From Bacillus pumilus (GTDB lineage Bacteria > Bacillota > Bacilli > Bacillales > Bacillaceae), in contig NZ_CP027116.1 of assembly GCF_003431975.1 (NCBI RefSeq), positions 2,232,001-2,296,000 on the forward strand: DNA of 64,000 nucleotides, in the 5' to 3' direction. The translations under genes and the position numbers were made by a program. The notes beneath the pieces are model-generated. The model searched no databases. It was not told the origin of the DNA and saw only the letters and a list, made by a program, of their open reading frames with translations. Every line of letters starts with the position of its first letter. Position 1 is the first letter of the stretch. This document shows positions 28,422 to 38,684 of the stretch, piece after piece.

Positions 28422-29894
28422 TTAAGAATTTGGCGGGATTTTTGATCTGTTTTGAGGGTGAACGATGCTTGGCCTTACTTTCGAGCCAGGTACAGACGTC
28501 CGAATCAACACTTGCCATAAAGCCTTCCCATTAAAAGGAAGGAACGGCCACATATAAGGTGTCTGTAATGAACGAATAGATGTTAAATAGATCATTAACA
28601 ACGTAAAACCAATGATGAGTCCATTCAGCTTAAAGATTGCCACGAGGGCTAATATGACGAGTCGTACAATCTTATTGGCGACACTCAGCTCATAGCTTGG
28701 TGTTGTAAATGTGCCGATAGCCGCTAGGGAGACGTATAAGATAACCTCTGGTGTAAATAAACCGACATCAATAGCGATTTGTCCAATTAAAACAGCCGCA
28801 ATCAGCCCCATGGCAGTCGACAAAGCGGTTGGCGTATGAATCGCTGCCATCCTTAAAAATTCCACCCCAAAATCAGCAAGGAATACTTGAAGAACCACAG
28901 GAATATGAGAGGGTTTGTTAAAGCCAATATAGTTTAAATTGTCCGGCAGAAGATTTGGTTCAAGGATAAACAAAAACCAAATCGGTAAAAGAAACGTTGA
29001 ACATAAAATGCCTAAAAAACGTACCCATCTTAGGAACGTACCAACTGCAGGTGCCTGGCGGTATTCTTCTGCGTGCTGAACGTGGTGAAAAATGGTGGTT
29101 GGCGTAATGATGACACTAGGGGATGTATCCGTAATGATGATGACATGCCCTTCTAGTATATGGTTAGCGGCGACATCTGGACGCTCGGTGTAACGTACGA
29201 GTGGAAAGGGATTATATCCTTGTTTAATAATGAATTCTTCAATCGTTTTATCAGACATCGTCAGCCCATCGACTTTGATTCCCGACACTTCTTTTTCGAT
29301 AATATCCACAAGGTCTGGGTCCGCAATATCTTCAATGTAGCAAACGCATACATCCGCTTTCGAACGTTCACCTACTTTGAGCATTTTGTACCTCAGTTTT
29401 TCATCTCGCACCCTTCTTCGTATGAGCGCTGTATTGACAATAATATTTTCAACAAAACCGTCTCTTGCGCCCCGGACAACCTTCTCTGTATCCGGCTCCT
29501 CTGGCATTCTGCCCGGATAACTCCTGACATCAATAATAAATGCGTAGTTTTCACCTTCTACTACAACTGCCACAAGCCCTGACAGCACTTGGTCTACAGC
29601 TTCATCAAGCGTTTCAACCTTTGAGACCTGCTGGTTGACTAGGCGGTTCTCAACTACACGGGCAAGGTCATCTGATTCAGGTTCGTTGTCATTGATTTCA
29701 ATTAACTCTTTTAATAAGTAGATGACATACTGTGTATCACACAGTCCGTTTACATAGTAAAGTTGGATTTCCTGATCGTGTATATAAATCTTCCGAACGC
29801 CCAGGTCAAAGCTGAGACCCATTCCGACATTTCCCTTGAAATAATCTTCATTTTTCTTCGGATCTCGGTACACGTTTACCTTGTCTTTCTTCAT
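28422..29894 (-). CDS. spoVAF: SpoVAF, GerA-type spore membrane protein
   Basis: A 490-residue protein of the GerA family (A subunit of germinant receptors): soluble N-terminal domain to about residue 290 (with [23 protein letters not shown]), then four to five membrane helices ([21 protein letters not shown] onward) and a short basic tail. In B. subtilis it forms an ion-conducting channel with SpoVAEA that amplifies germination. The ATG at 29894 follows AAAGGAG; it overlaps spoVAEA by 47 nt. Confidence 0.94.
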   Translation of the reverse strand: MKKDKVNVYRDPKKNEDYFKGNVGMGLSFDLGVRKIYIHDQEIQLYYVNGLCDTQYVIYLLKELIEINDNEPESDDLARVVENRLVNQQVSKVETLDEAVDQVLSGLVAVVVEGENYAFIIDVRSYPGRMPEEPDTEKVVRGARDGFVENIIVNTALIRRRVRDEKLRYKMLKVGERSKADVCVCYIEDIADPDLVDIIEKEVSGIKVDGLTMSDKTIEEFIIKQGYNPFPLVRYTERPDVAANHILEGHVIIITDTSPSVIITPTTIFHHVQHAEEYRQAPAVGTFLRWVRFLGILCSTFLLPIWFLFILEPNLLPDNLNYIGFNKPSHIPVVLQVFLADFGVEFLRMAAIHTPTALSTAMGLIAAVLIGQIAIDVGLFTPEVILYVSLAAIGTFTTPSYELSVANKIVRLVILALVAIFKLNGLIIGFTLLMIYLTSIRSLQTPYMWPFLPFNGKALWQVLIRTSVPGSKVRPSIVHPQNRSKIPPNS

Positions 29895-30456
29895 GGAAAC
29901 CACTCCTTTCTAAAATTAATTCAACTGCCTTCATTGTGATTGGAGATCCCTTGCTCAGATCATCTTTCCGTCCCATTTTGCCAATATCTCCAATCCCAAC
30001 AACAAACGGAAGTTGAAGCGAGTCAAGACAATACACTGTATCTCCGCTCATTTTATGAGGTTCCATTTCGGGAAGACCGTGCTTGTCGACACCGTATTCC
30101 GTTAGCTCACCCTCTCGGTCAATGGAAACATGAACTTTTGTCCATTCAGCTTGATGCGTTTTAGATGCAACAGCGATCGCCCCAATGACTTCAATTTCAG
30201 GGTGACGCGCAACATGTTTCATCGCTATTTCCCCTGTTCCTTCACCTGTCAGCCCAGAATCATCAAACATCACAAATACTGGATCATTTGGTGTTTTTAA
30301 AATCATCTGCACAAGTTCCGGTCCTGTCCGTTTGCTTGGATTTCCTTTTGAGCTAGAAATACATCGTCCACCGACATTTTTAGCAGCAAGCTCAATGGTT
30401 TTGGCAGCATATATATCTCCGTCTGTCACTAAAATGACTTTCCGTCTTTGCCCCAT
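29848..30456 (-). CDS. spoVAEA: SpoVAEA
   Basis: A soluble protein of 202 residues with the conserved opening [18 protein letters not shown] and [18 protein letters not shown]. It is encoded between the membrane proteins SpoVAEB and SpoVAF, works with SpoVAF in the spore inner membrane, and is not needed for dipicolinic acid uptake itself in B. subtilis. It begins 6 nt after spoVAEB. Confidence 0.93.
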   Translation of the reverse strand: MGQRRKVILVTDGDIYAAKTIELAAKNVGGRCISSSKGNPSKRTGPELVQMILKTPNDPVFVMFDDSGLTGEGTGEIAMKHVARHPEIEVIGAIAVASKTHQAEWTKVHVSIDREGELTEYGVDKHGLPEMEPHKMSGDTVYCLDSLQLPFVVGIGDIGKMGRKDDLSKGSPITMKAVELILERSGFHEERQGKRVPRSEEK

Positions 30457-30462
30457 ATTAGG

Positions 30463-30813
30463 TTATCCTTTCGGTTTAAAGATAAGAGCGATAAGAAATG
30501 AGAATAAAATCGCAGCTGATATTCCAGCAGAGGTTAATTCAAAAATACCGATCCCAATTCCGATGAACCCGTGCACATCTGCCTGATGCATCGCTCCATG
30601 AAGCAAGCTATGACCAAAGCTGACGATTGGTACGGTTGCGCCTGCACCCGCAAATTCAATAAATTTATCATAAATACCGAAACCATCTAATATGGTACCC
30701 GCCACAACAAAAGTGGTCATGACATGTGCAGGCGTGAGTTTGAGTACGTCTAGTAAAAGCTGGCCAATGACGCAAATAAGCCCGCCTGCCACAAAAGCGA
30801 TAAGATAATCCAT
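30463..30813 (-). CDS. spoVAEB: SpoVAEB
   Basis: A 116-residue membrane protein with three to four helices, paralogous to Spo[47 protein letters not shown]. It is part of the channel for dipicolinic acid movement across the spore inner membrane. It overlaps spoVAD by 1 nt. Confidence 0.93.
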   Translation of the reverse strand: MDYLIAFVAGGLICVIGQLLLDVLKLTPAHVMTTFVVAGTILDGFGIYDKFIEFAGAGATVPIVSFGHSLLHGAMHQADVHGFIGIGIGIFELTSAGISAAILFSFLIALIFKPKG

Positions 30814-31829
30814 TAGCTTTCTCCTCCTGCACGCTCAAATACGACACCGTGTGCAATAGTTGGAATGGTCTCTTTTTGCTGGACCATCATCGGGCTTAGC
30901 AGCGCCCCGGTTGCCACAACGAGTACTCTTTGCATATTTCCTGCTTTCATTTCTTGAAAGATGTGACTGAATGTCACAACAGCTGAGCAAGCACAGCCGC
31001 TTCCACCCGCGAATACATTTTGATCAGGTGTATAGATGATTAAACCGCAATCATCATGCTTTCTCCCAAGTTGAATGCCTTCTTCCTTCAAGAGGTCCTT
31101 TAAGATTGGTGAACCGATCCCAGATAAATCTCCTGTTAAAATGAGATCGTAATCATCCACTGTTCTTCCTAAATCTTGCAAATGCTGCTTAATGGTGTCT
31201 GCCGCTGCAGGTGCCATTGCCGATCCCATATCGAATGGATCGGTTATTCCTAGATCCATGACTCTACCTACTGTAGCGCTTGTAATTTGAATTTGAGAGG
31301 GCTCTTGGCTAATAATAACGGCCCCGCTCCCAGTGACTGTACTTGTGGCTGTATCTGGCTTTTGACCACCATATTCTGTCGGATTCCGAAATTGGCGTTC
31401 TGCCGTCGCATTATGACTGCTTGTTGCTGCAATGGCCCTATTGGCAAAGCCGCCATCAATGAGTGCTGACGCTATGGCAACCGATTCCATTGAGGTTGAA
31501 CATGCTCCAAACAAGCATAGAAACGGGATTTTCAGTTCTCTTGCTACATAGTTTGCTGTGACGTTTTGATTGAGTAAATCCCCTGCCAGCAATAGATCAA
31601 TATCGCTTTTTTGCAAATTCGCTTTTGCTAAAGCGTTGGATATTGCATCATCCATCAGTTTCCTTTCAGCCATTTCCCAGTTCTTTTGATCACAGTGCAT
31701 TTCATCGTACGTTTTATCAATTAAATGACCAATCGGCCCCTCTTTTTCTTTCGGCCCTGCAGCTGTTCCTTCTGCATTGACGTAAAGCTTATGTTCAAAT
31801 ACCCAAGATTGTTTACCTGTTAATTTCAC
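30813..31829 (-). CDS. spoVAD: SpoVAD, dipicolinic acid-binding protein
   Basis: A thiolase-fold protein of 338 residues that binds dipicolinic acid on the spore inner membrane. Recognisable parts: [24 protein letters not shown], the [18 protein letters not shown] segment equivalent to the thiolase active-site region, and [17 protein letters not shown] start at 31829, served by the second GGAGGA of the 20-bp tandem duplication in the intergenic region. Confidence 0.94.
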   Translation of the reverse strand: MKLTGKQSWVFEHKLYVNAEGTAAGPKEKEGPIGHLIDKTYDEMHCDQKNWEMAERKLMDDAISNALAKANLQKSDIDLLLAGDLLNQNVTANYVARELKIPFLCLFGACSTSMESVAIASALIDGGFANRAIAATSSHNATAERQFRNPTEYGGQKPDTATSTVTGSGAVIISQEPSQIQITSATVGRVMDLGITDPFDMGSAMAPAAADTIKQHLQDLGRTVDDYDLILTGDLSGIGSPILKDLLKEEGIQLGRKHDDCGLIIYTPDQNVFAGGSGCACSAVVTFSHIFQEMKAGNMQRVLVVATGALLSPMMVQQKETIPTIAHGVVFERAGGES

Positions 31830-31830
31830 C

Positions 31831-31870
31831 TTTCATTCCTCCTACGAAAATTTCATTCCTCCTACGAAAA
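31831..31870 (-). repeat. 20-bp perfect tandem duplication at the spoVAC-spoVAD junction
   Basis: Two identical 20-nt units, 31831-31850 and 31851-31870 (minus strand TTTTCGTAGGAGGAATGAAA). The unit contains the spoVAC stop codon TAG and a full Shine-Dalgarno sequence, so the spoVAD ribosome-binding site exists twice. Confidence 0.97.
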
Positions 31871-32314
31871 CATCTTTTCGAAGATGTATCGAATGATCCC
31901 TACGACATATGCTGAGACAACACCAAACACAATGACGTTCCCAGCGAGCTTAAACATATTTGTGGCAACCCCTAAAACAAGCCCTTCACTTCTATGTTCA
32001 AGGGCAGCACTTGTCATGCTGTTTGCAAATCCTGTCACTGGAACGGCTGATCCCGCACCAGCAAACTGGCCGATTCTATCGTAAATACCAATACCAGTTA
32101 ATATAGAAGAAATTAAAATGAGGGTCGCCACGGTTGGATTCCCTGCTGTCTTTTCATTAAAATCAAAAAAGTGAATATAGAAATTTTGCAGCCCCTCACC
32201 TATAGCGCAGATCAATCCGCCAACAAGAAAAGCCTTGATGCAGTTGAGCACATAAGGAGGTTTGGGCTGATACGTTTTCACCTTAGATGGATAGTTCTCT
32301 TTTAAACTCGACAC
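31862..32314 (-). CDS. spoVAC: SpoVAC
   Basis: A 150-residue membrane protein with about four helices; B. subtilis SpoVAC behaves as a mechanosensitive channel in dipicolinic acid release. Segments: FLVGGLICAIGEGLQNFY, SILTGIGIYDRIGQFAGAGSAVPVTGFANSM. The GTG at 32314 is used: GGAGGG ends 7 nt before, and length equals B. subtilis; an in-frame TTG at 32329 overlaps the ribosome-binding site. Confidence 0.93.
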   Translation of the reverse strand: MSSLKENYPSKVKTYQPKPPYVLNCIKAFLVGGLICAIGEGLQNFYIHFFDFNEKTAGNPTVATLILISSILTGIGIYDRIGQFAGAGSAVPVTGFANSMTSAALEHRSEGLVLGVATNMFKLAGNVIVFGVVSAYVVGIIRYIFEKMFS

Positions 32315-32333
32315 AGTTGTTCCCTCCAAATAT

Positions 32334-32750
32334 TTAAATATAAATCAGCCAATGAAATAGTGAACCAAATACCTTTCCTAAGACAATGGCCATGAGAAGC
32401 AAAATAATTTTCCCGTCCATTCCAATTCTTTTCGTTAATATAGGAAGTACATTTAATACTTCGGTCAGCGCAGCTGCAAGCATGCCAACGAAGATGCCTG
32501 CTAAAAGACCGACCGGAAGCGCCAGCCATTTGGATAAATGCAGATGTATTTGACTTAAGGTTGCCCAGCCTCCAAAGACTGCCCCGCTGATGACAGCTGC
32601 CTCGTACCCTTGTATGAAGCGGTGCGTTTTGGTTAATTGCATTAAACGAGGAATGACGCCAAGCACTGTGAGAAAAGCCACAAATCCTGCTCCTACCGTT
32701 AAACCGCCGCCAAGTCCAACTAACGCGACAAAAAGCCACTTACCGATCAT
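32334..32750 (-). CDS. spoVAB: SpoVAB
   Basis: Membrane protein of 138 residues with about four helices ([29 protein letters not shown] and [17 protein letters not shown]). Required for dipicolinic acid uptake in B. subtilis; mechanism unclear. It overlaps spoVAA by 11 nt. Confidence 0.92.
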   Translation of the reverse strand: MIGKWLFVALVGLGGGLTVGAGFVAFLTVLGVIPRLMQLTKTHRFIQGYEAAVISGAVFGGWATLSQIHLHLSKWLALPVGLLAGIFVGMLAAALTEVLNVLPILTKRIGMDGKIILLLMAIVLGKVFGSLFHWLIYI

Positions 32751-33360
32751 GGATATCTTTCATGGTTTCTTCATTTTCTTTGAGTGCGACATAATGATCG
32801 AGATCGAGCTGGTATTTAAACATTTCCACTTCGAGCGGACTTGGCTCTTCATTTAAACGCTTTTTAAATACATGATTGAAAAATAAAATCATGCCAAATC
32901 CTAATCCGAAGCTATATGGAATTTGTAATAAATAAGGGTGCTCAACCGTTTTTCCTGTGATCATTTCATATAAGCGGATATGAACAAGCCGCATACTGAC
33001 ATCCTCGTGGAAATTCATAATGGCAATCGCCGCTCCAACAAATAATAGGAGCCATACAAACACAAATAAAACGGGTGAAAGCTGGCGTTTGCCTGTATCA
33101 ATTTCAACGATGGCCTCAGCGCCTCCGACGGTTTGAATGTCGATGTCTGCCCATGTTTTTTTGATCGTTTTGACCACATGCATGATATCAATAACGACGA
33201 TGTGACGATCCTTTTTACTGACATGATACACCGGTATTTTGCTAAGCTTTTGCACAGCAAACTCATCACCAGTGATTTGGGCGATATCTTCTAAATAAAT
33301 GAGCTGATCATTACCGGTCTTGATTCGATGGCGCAGCCGAAGAAAGATTTGTCCGTCCAT
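32740..33360 (-). CDS. spoVAA: SpoVAA
   Basis: First gene of the spoVA operon (206 residues): soluble N-terminal domain to about 110, then two membrane helices ([21 protein letters not shown] and [18 protein letters not shown]) and a conserved cytosolic tail [19 protein letters not shown]. The ATG at 33360 follows AGGAAG and gives the B. subtilis length; a GTG at 33369 is also in frame. Confidence 0.92.
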   Translation of the reverse strand: MDGQIFLRLRHRIKTGNDQLIYLEDIAQITGDEFAVQKLSKIPVYHVSKKDRHIVVIDIMHVVKTIKKTWADIDIQTVGGAEAIVEIDTGKRQLSPVLFVFVWLLLFVGAAIAIMNFHEDVSMRLVHIRLYEMITGKTVEHPYLLQIPYSFGLGFGMILFFNHVFKKRLNEEPSPLEVEMFKYQLDLDHYVALKENEETMKDIHDR

Positions 33361-33391
33361 CCCAGTCACTTCCTATACGATGGGTTAAAAA

Positions 33392-33420
33392 TAGTATGTG
33401 GTGAAAAATGGTTCTCATAC
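33392..33420 (-). promoter_or_regulatory. Sigma-G promoter of the spoVA operon
   Basis: Minus strand: GTATG (33420-33416), 17 nt, perfect CATACTA (33398-33392), about 30 nt before spoVAA. Matches the forespore consensus. Confidence 0.8.
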
Positions 33421-33451
33421 CGAAAGAACTTAATTTACCGGTAATTACCAC

Positions 33452-33481
33452 ACAAAAAAAGCCAGCCGAATTGGCTAGCTG
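33452..33481 (-). terminator. Terminator of the spoIIA-sigF operon
   Basis: Minus strand: AGCTAGCC-AATT-CGGCTGGCT with G-T pairs, followed by seven T; separates sigF from spoVA. Confidence 0.8.
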
Positions 33482-34242
33482 TCTTTTTGATCCATCTGCG
33501 TTTGGATTTGTTTTAAAATTTTCTTTTCAAGCCGCGAGACTTGCACTTGTGAAATACCGAGCCTCTCTGCTACCTCAGATTGTGTTTGGTCTTTATAATA
33601 TCTTAAGTACACAATGAGTTTCTCTCGTTCTTCCAGCTCCTTAATCGCTTCTTTCAGCGCAATTTTATCAAACCATCTTTCTTCTGAATGATCAGCAATT
33701 TGATCAAGCAATGTAATCGGGTCTCCGTCATTTTCATACACCGTTTCATGAATCGAAGACGGTGAGCGGACCGCTTCTTGGGCGAGGACGACATCCTCTG
33801 GTGTGATATCAAGATATTCGGCAATTTCCTGTACGGTCGGCATTCTTCCATGAGACTTAGACAATTCATCTCTTGCTCGCCGAATTTTATTTCCGAGTTC
33901 TTTTAATGACCGGCTCACTTTGACTGTACCATCATCCCGAATGAACCGCTGAATTTCACCTATGATCATTGGTACAGCGTAGGTCGAAAACTTCACATCA
34001 TATGACAAATCAAATTTATCAACAGATTTTAGTAGTCCAATACAGCCGATCTGAAACAAATCATCTGGTTCATATCCTCTATTTAAAAAGCGCTGAACAA
34101 CGGACCAAACAAGACGCATGTTTTTTTCTACGAGGAGGTCTCTTGCTTGCTGATCACCATCTTGGCTTTTTTTGATGAGCTCTTTCACTTCATCATTTGA
34201 CAGCTGGGCTTTTTTTGCTTGCTTTTTTACCTCCACATCCAT
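33475..34242 (-). CDS. sigF: Forespore sigma factor SigF
   Basis: A 255-residue sigma-70-family factor, the first compartment-specific sigma of sporulation. Region 2 (LVEKNMRLVWSVVQRFLNRGYEPDDLFQIGCIGLLKSVDKFD) and region 4 (LKEAIKELEEREKLIVYLRYYKDQTQSEVAERLGISQVQVSRLEKK) are complete. Held inactive by SpoIIAB from the gene upstream. ATG follows AAAGGAG. Confidence 0.97.
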   Translation of the reverse strand: MDVEVKKQAKKAQLSNDEVKELIKKSQDGDQQARDLLVEKNMRLVWSVVQRFLNRGYEPDDLFQIGCIGLLKSVDKFDLSYDVKFSTYAVPMIIGEIQRFIRDDGTVKVSRSLKELGNKIRRARDELSKSHGRMPTVQEIAEYLDITPEDVVLAQEAVRSPSSIHETVYENDGDPITLLDQIADHSEERWFDKIALKEAIKELEEREKLIVYLRYYKDQTQSEVAERLGISQVQVSRLEKKILKQIQTQMDQKDS

Positions 34243-34255
34243 ATGAGCAGCTCCT

Positions 34256-34696
34256 TTAATTACAAAGCGCTTTGCTTTTTGATAGATGCTTTGTTAAACG
34301 GATGGTTGTACCCATTTCTGGTGATGAGTCTATCATGACATCATCCATAAAATTCTCCATAATGGTAAAGCCCATTCCAGAGCGTTCTAAATCTGGTTTT
34401 GTCGTGAAGAGCGGCTGTCTTGCTTCCTCAAGATCTGTAATACCCATGCCTTCGTCGCGGATGGTGAGGTACACGACGTGGTCATCAAGTGTGACATGGA
34501 TATGCACCTTGCCATCTGGATTTCCATCATAGCCATGGATAATGGAGTTTGTCACCGCCTCTGAAACAACGGTTTTGATTTCTGTTAATTCATCTAATGT
34601 TGGATCAAGCTGGGCGATAAACGCCGCGACCGTCACCCTTGCAAAGGATTCATTTTGACTTAAAGCAGAGAAGGTCAGATTCATTTCATTTCTCAT
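34256..34696 (-). CDS. spoIIAB: Anti-sigma F factor SpoIIAB
   Basis: A GHKL-fold serine kinase of 146 residues that binds SigF and phosphorylates SpoIIAA. N box [14 protein letters not shown]1 box RDEGMGI and G2 [14 protein letters not shown] are present. Its ATG overlaps the spoIIAA stop by 4 nt, and sigF follows 13 nt later. Confidence 0.97.
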   Translation of the reverse strand: MRNEMNLTFSALSQNESFARVTVAAFIAQLDPTLDELTEIKTVVSEAVTNSIIHGYDGNPDGKVHIHVTLDDHVVYLTIRDEGMGITDLEEARQPLFTTKPDLERSGMGFTIMENFMDDVMIDSSPEMGTTIRLTKHLSKSKALCN

Positions 34697-35046
34697 GATG
34701 CCACCCCCAATGTTTGTAATGCCGTTTGCTCTGAAGGCTCCATACGGATGATTTTAAACAAGCCAGACATATCAAATAAACGGTTCACCGCAGGCGAGAT
34801 GGCACAGACGACCATTTCTCCGCCAAGCTGCTTAATTTCTTTATATCTTCCTAAAATCACTCCGAGTCCTGAGCTGTCCATAAATGATAAATCAGCCAAA
34901 TTCAGCACAATGTGGCGAATGTCCTCTGTTTCTAAATAATTCGTCACCTTTTGTCTCAATGTTTCTGCGGAGTGATGATCGAGCTCTCCTGTTAATCGAA
35001 TGCAAAGTACGCTCTCTTTTACTTGAAAATCAATATCAAGGCTCAT
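34693..35046 (-). CDS. spoIIAA: Anti-anti-sigma factor SpoIIAA
   Basis: A STAS-domain protein of 117 residues; S58 in [15 protein letters not shown] is the site phosphorylated by SpoIIAB and dephosphorylated by SpoIIE. The ATG at 35046 follows AAGGAGG and gives the exact family length. An open stretch upstream to 35136 contains the sigma-H promoter and is not coding. Confidence 0.96.
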   Translation of the reverse strand: MSLDIDFQVKESVLCIRLTGELDHHSAETLRQKVTNYLETEDIRHIVLNLADLSFMDSSGLGVILGRYKEIKQLGGEMVVCAISPAVNRLFDMSGLFKIIRMEPSEQTALQTLGVAS

Positions 35047-35083
35047 CTTTATATTCCTCCTTGCTCTAATTTCGGATAAAGAG

Positions 35084-35113
35084 TGTTTCTCTTTTATATG
35101 AAGTAAATCCTTC
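35084..35113 (-). promoter_or_regulatory. Sigma-H promoter of the spoIIA operon
   Basis: Minus strand: GAAGGATTT (35113-35105) fits RNAGGAWWW fully; after 12 nt AGAGAAACA (35092-35084) fits RNNGAAWWW in all but one place. It lies about 38 nt before spoIIAA, as in B. subtilis. Confidence 0.85.
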
Positions 35114-35174
35114 ACCATGACAAAACTAGTGACCATTCGTCACATTTAGATGTTCTTTTCTTCATCCTCATAGC

Positions 35175-35203
35175 AAAAAGACTGCCAATTTACAGCAGTC
35201 TTT
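35175..35203 (-). terminator. Terminator of dacF
   Basis: Minus strand: AAAGACTGC-TGTAAATT-GGCAGTCTTTTT, just after dacF. Some readthrough into spoIIA is known in B. subtilis. Confidence 0.85.
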
Positions 35204-35209
35204 CACTTT

Positions 35210-36397
35210 TTATTTCCATTTCACAAATTCAGCTATCGCTCGTTTGAAGAACGTCCAAACGCCCGCCCTTTCCATTCCTTCTTTGGCTTCTACTGGGCTT
35301 TCATGCAGCACTTTACCGTCTTTTTTCAAGACAATTGTGCCAAGTTCCGTTCCTTTTGAAAATGGGGCCGTGACATCCTGAGACAATTTGATTTCCTTTT
35401 TAATCTGATCCACATTTTCGCCTTTTTTCGTTAAAAGGGAGATTGGCTCAGAGGTGACAAGCTGAATGTTTTTCTTTTTCCCTTTGCTCACCTTGATCTC
35501 CGCCACATCTTGTCCTCGTTTGTAAAGCGGATGAGTCGTATATTGACTGAATGCATAGTCTAACATTTTGACCACTTGAGCGTTTCTGTCTTTCGGTGTA
35601 CTTGCGCCGAAGACAACTGCAATGACGCGCATGTTGCCTTTTTTAGCAGATGCAGTTAAACAGTATTTTGCTTCGCCTGTAAAACCTGTTTTCACCCCGT
35701 CGACACCTGGATAAAATTTAATCAGACGGTTCGTGTTTACAAGCCAGAATTTTTTATCCGTGTTTTGGCGGAGATAGTCTTCGTAAACACCTGTGAATTT
35801 AGTAATTTGTTCATATTTCAACAGCTCTTTTGTCATTTTTGCCATATCATGAGCTGTACTGTAATGGTCTTTTTCAGGAAGACCTGTTGGGTTTTGAAAG
35901 ACCGTAGAGGTGAGGCCAAGCTCTTTTGCCTTTTTGTTCATTTGCTCGACAAACTGCTCTTCAGATCCTGCAATATGCTCTGCCATCGCAACAGAAGCAT
36001 CATTTCCAGACGCAATCGCAATGCCTTTCAGCATTTCTTTCACGGTCATTTCTTCTCCAGGTTCAAGGAAGATTTGTGAGCCTCCCATTGATGCTGCGTA
36101 GTCGCTCGTTCTGACTTTGTCCGTCATTTTTAGCTTTCCTTGATCGATAGCTTCCATAATAAGAAGCATCGTCATGATTTTGGTCATACTTGCGGGTGCA
36201 AGCTTTTCATCGCTATTTTTGTTGTAAAGCACTTTTCCAGTGTCACGTTCTATTAAGATCGCTGATTTGGCTTCGTGTGCCAATTCTGTTGTTTGTTTTT
36301 CTCCTGGTTTTTCAACCTTTTCTTTTGCTATCGCTGATGGTGAAACCATTGAGATAAGGATCATTAAAATAAACAATGCACATATATGACGTTTCAA
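35210..36397 (-). CDS. dacF: D-alanyl-D-alanine carboxypeptidase DacF
   Basis: A 395-residue S11 penicillin-binding protein made in the forespore that, with DacB, sets cortex cross-linking. Signal peptide about 1-24, nucleophile S70 in SMTK, SGN at 130-132, KTG at 236-238, then a beta domain and a C-terminal amphipathic anchor. The TTG at 36397 is chosen because GGAGGT ends 7 nt upstream; an in-frame ATG at 36412 would be inside that site. A sigma-F promoter precedes it. Confidence 0.95.
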   Translation of the reverse strand: MKRHICALFILMILISMVSPSAIAKEKVEKPGEKQTTELAHEAKSAILIERDTGKVLYNKNSDEKLAPASMTKIMTMLLIMEAIDQGKLKMTDKVRTSDYAASMGGSQIFLEPGEEMTVKEMLKGIAIASGNDASVAMAEHIAGSEEQFVEQMNKKAKELGLTSTVFQNPTGLPEKDHYSTAHDMAKMTKELLKYEQITKFTGVYEDYLRQNTDKKFWLVNTNRLIKFYPGVDGVKTGFTGEAKYCLTASAKKGNMRVIAVVFGASTPKDRNAQVVKMLDYAFSQYTTHPLYKRGQDVAEIKVSKGKKKNIQLVTSEPISLLTKKGENVDQIKKEIKLSQDVTAPFSKGTELGTIVLKKDGKVLHESPVEAKEGMERAGVWTFFKRAIAEFVKWK

Positions 36398-36428
36398 GTG
36401 GCAGACCTCCATTATCGTAATCCTTTCT

Positions 36429-36458
36429 ATTTTTTCCTCATATAGGCTGTTTTATTCA
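36429..36458 (-). promoter_or_regulatory. Sigma-F promoter of dacF
   Basis: Minus strand: GAATA (36458-36454), 15 nt, GGAAAAAATA (36438-36429), which fits the sigma-F -10 pattern GGNNANAHT. Confidence 0.75.
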
Positions 36459-36477
36459 GAGATCGTTTGATTGCCGT

Positions 36478-36514
36478 AAAAAAAGCCTTCTGCTTAATAA
36501 ACAGAAGGCTTTTG
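36478..36514 (-). terminator. Terminator of deoB-punA
   Basis: Minus strand: AAAAGCCTTCTG-TTTATTAAG-CAGAAGGCTTTTTTT, 9 nt after punA. Confidence 0.92.
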
Positions 36515-36522
36515 AAAATGAT

Positions 36523-37335
36523 TTATGAGAGTTGTTTCACCACATCTTTGACTAAATCAAGAAAACTTGCTTTCACTTTTTCCGTTACTTCAATGACTTC
36601 ATCATGAGAGAGCGGCTGATCTAAAATTCCTGATGCCGCATTGGAAATGCATGATATACCAAGTACTTTCATTCCTGCATGACGCGCTACAATCACTTCT
36701 GGAACAGTCGACATTCCTACAGCATCTGCTCCCAGTGTTCTGAGGAAACGAACTTCAGCTGGTGTTTCATATGAAGGACCTGTCATCCCTGCATAAACAC
36801 CCTGCTGTACAGATATGCCTAGGCGCTGAGCTGTTTCCTTTGCAAGTGTCAGCAAATATTTATCATACGGGGCAGACATGTCAGGGAAACGTACACCTTG
36901 ACTGTCATTTGGCCCAATTAAAGGATTGGTCCCCATCATATTGATATGGTCTGTAATCAGCATGAGATCGCCCGGATGGAAGGACGTATTTACGCCGCCG
37001 GCAGCATTTGTCACAATACATGTCTCAATACCAATTTCTTTCATCACACGGACAGGAAACGTCACTTGCTTCATATCATATCCTTCATAGAAATGAAAAC
37101 GTCCTTGCATCGCACAAACGACAATGCCTTTCAGCGTGCCGATGACGAGCTGTCCTGCATGGCCTTCTACTGTTGAAACAGGGAATCCAGGAATATCTTC
37201 ATATTTCAATTTGATTGGATTTTCAATTTCATCTGCTAAAATGCCTAGCCCTGAACCTAAGATCAATCCAACTGTTGGTACGTTTGTCGATGCTTGTTTA
37301 ATATATGCCGCCGCTTCTGAAAACTGTGCTCCCAC
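36523..37335 (-). CDS. punA: Purine nucleoside phosphorylase (trimeric PNP-I)
   Basis: A 270-residue phosphorylase that cleaves guanosine and inosine type nucleosides to base and ribose-1-phosphate. Motifs: LGSGLGILADEIE (phosphate loop), QGRFHFYEGYD, VTNAAGGVN and GPSYETPAEVRFLRTLGADAVGMSTVPE. GTG start after AGGGGG. It follows deoB by 11 nt; the pair converts nucleosides into pentose phosphate. Confidence 0.95.
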   Translation of the reverse strand: MGAQFSEAAAYIKQASTNVPTVGLILGSGLGILADEIENPIKLKYEDIPGFPVSTVEGHAGQLVIGTLKGIVVCAMQGRFHFYEGYDMKQVTFPVRVMKEIGIETCIVTNAAGGVNTSFHPGDLMLITDHINMMGTNPLIGPNDSQGVRFPDMSAPYDKYLLTLAKETAQRLGISVQQGVYAGMTGPSYETPAEVRFLRTLGADAVGMSTVPEVIVARHAGMKVLGISCISNAASGILDQPLSHDEVIEVTEKVKASFLDLVKDVVKQLS

Positions 37336-37346
37336 GAGATTTCCCC

Positions 37347-38531
37347 CTATTTGAGTTTAGATAAAAAGCTTGTTCCGTATTTTGGCATCGTTGACTTGAA
37401 ATTGTCTGCAACCGTTGCCCCTAGATCAGCAAAGGTTTTTGCTGTTGGCAGTTCATTTGCTTCCTGATGCTTTTTGCTGTAAGCAATGAGCGGAACGTAT
37501 TCTCTTGTATGATCTGTTCCGTGATGAACCGGGTCATTTCCATGATCTGCTGTAATCACTAGAAGATCATCCTCTTTTAACAGGTTAAACACTTCAGGAA
37601 GACGTGCGTCAAATTCCTCTAGTGCTTTTCCGTAGCCCTCTGGATCTCTTCTATGTCCGTAAAGAGCATCAAAATCAACAAGGTTTAAAAAGCTGATTCC
37701 TGTAAAATCTGTTTTAAGTGTATCGACCAGCTTGTCCATTCCGTCCATGTTTGATTTCGTTCTGAGAGAAGATGTAATTCCTTCGCCGTCATAAATATCA
37801 GAGATTTTTCCGATGGCAATCACATCGAGCCCATCATCCTTTAGCTCATTCATGACTGTGCGGTCAAATGGTTTTAAAGCATAGTCATGACGGTTTGGTG
37901 TTCTGACAAATGCACCAGGCTCCCCAACAAACGGACGAGCGATAATGCGTCCAACCATATATTTTTCATCTAGTGTGAGTTCACGTGCAATCTCACAAAT
38001 ACGGTAAAGCTCATCTAATGGAACCACTTCTTCGTGCGCAGCAATTTGCAGCACAGAATCCGCAGATGTATAAACGATTAAATCGCCTGTTTTCATATGC
38101 TCTTCGCCAAGCTCGTCTAAAATTTCAGTACCAGACGCAGGTTTATTTCCAATAATGCCTCTGCCTGTTTTTTCTTTTAATTCATTTAAGAGTTCATCTG
38201 GGAACCCGTCTGGAAAGACTTTGAACGGAGTGTCTATGTAAAGACCCATGATCTCCCAGTGTCCTGTCATTGTGTCTTTACCATTTGATGCTTCTTGCAT
38301 TTTTCCATAATACGCAAGCGGTTTTTCGTCCGCTGGAATTCCTTTGATTTCTTTGATATGACTCAGCCCAAGCTTCGCCATATTGGGCATATGAAGCCCG
38401 TTCATTTTTTCAGCAATATGTCCAAGTGTATCTGCACCTACATCATTAAAGTCAGCAGCATCGGGAGCTTCCCCAATTCCTACTGAATCCATCACAACGA
38501 GGAAAATGCGGTTATACTGATAATCAGGCAT
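37347..38531 (-). CDS. deoB: Phosphopentomutase DeoB (Drm)
   Basis: A 394-residue alkaline-phosphatase-superfamily mutase that interconverts (deoxy)ribose-1-phosphate and -5-phosphate. Metal and nucleophile region [14 protein letters not shown] with the phosphothreonine loop [13 protein letters not shown], and metal ligands in [13 protein letters not shown] and ITADHGNDP...[10 protein letters not shown]. First gene of the deoB-punA operon, with AGGAGG before its ATG. Confidence 0.96.
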   Translation of the reverse strand: MPDYQYNRIFLVVMDSVGIGEAPDAADFNDVGADTLGHIAEKMNGLHMPNMAKLGLSHIKEIKGIPADEKPLAYYGKMQEASNGKDTMTGHWEIMGLYIDTPFKVFPDGFPDELLNELKEKTGRGIIGNKPASGTEILDELGEEHMKTGDLIVYTSADSVLQIAAHEEVVPLDELYRICEIARELTLDEKYMVGRIIARPFVGEPGAFVRTPNRHDYALKPFDRTVMNELKDDGLDVIAIGKISDIYDGEGITSSLRTKSNMDGMDKLVDTLKTDFTGISFLNLVDFDALYGHRRDPEGYGKALEEFDARLPEVFNLLKEDDLLVITADHGNDPVHHGTDHTREYVPLIAYSKKHQEANELPTAKTFADLGATVADNFKSTMPKYGTSFLSKLK

Positions 38532-38647
38532 TAAAAAGCGCCTCCTTCAATATTCTTGTCTTTTGACCTTTAATAGACAAAGAGGTCAGACATCTCAAGT
38601 ATAAACCGTTTACAAGCCAGTTGACAACCATAAACGGCGCAAACATG

Positions 38648-38682
38648 AAAAAGCATGACACACGTTCTCTGTGTCATGCTTT
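38648..38682 (-). terminator. Terminator of xerD
   Basis: Minus strand: AAAGCATGACACA-GAGAAC-TGTGTCATGCTTTTT type perfect hairpin, directly behind xerD. Confidence 0.93.
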
Positions 38683-38684
38683 AC

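Noticed and set aside
32302..32739. 145-codon alternative frame overlapping spoVAB
   Set aside because: Composition rich in Arg, Trp and Cys with no family resemblance; spoVAB is conserved in the other frame.
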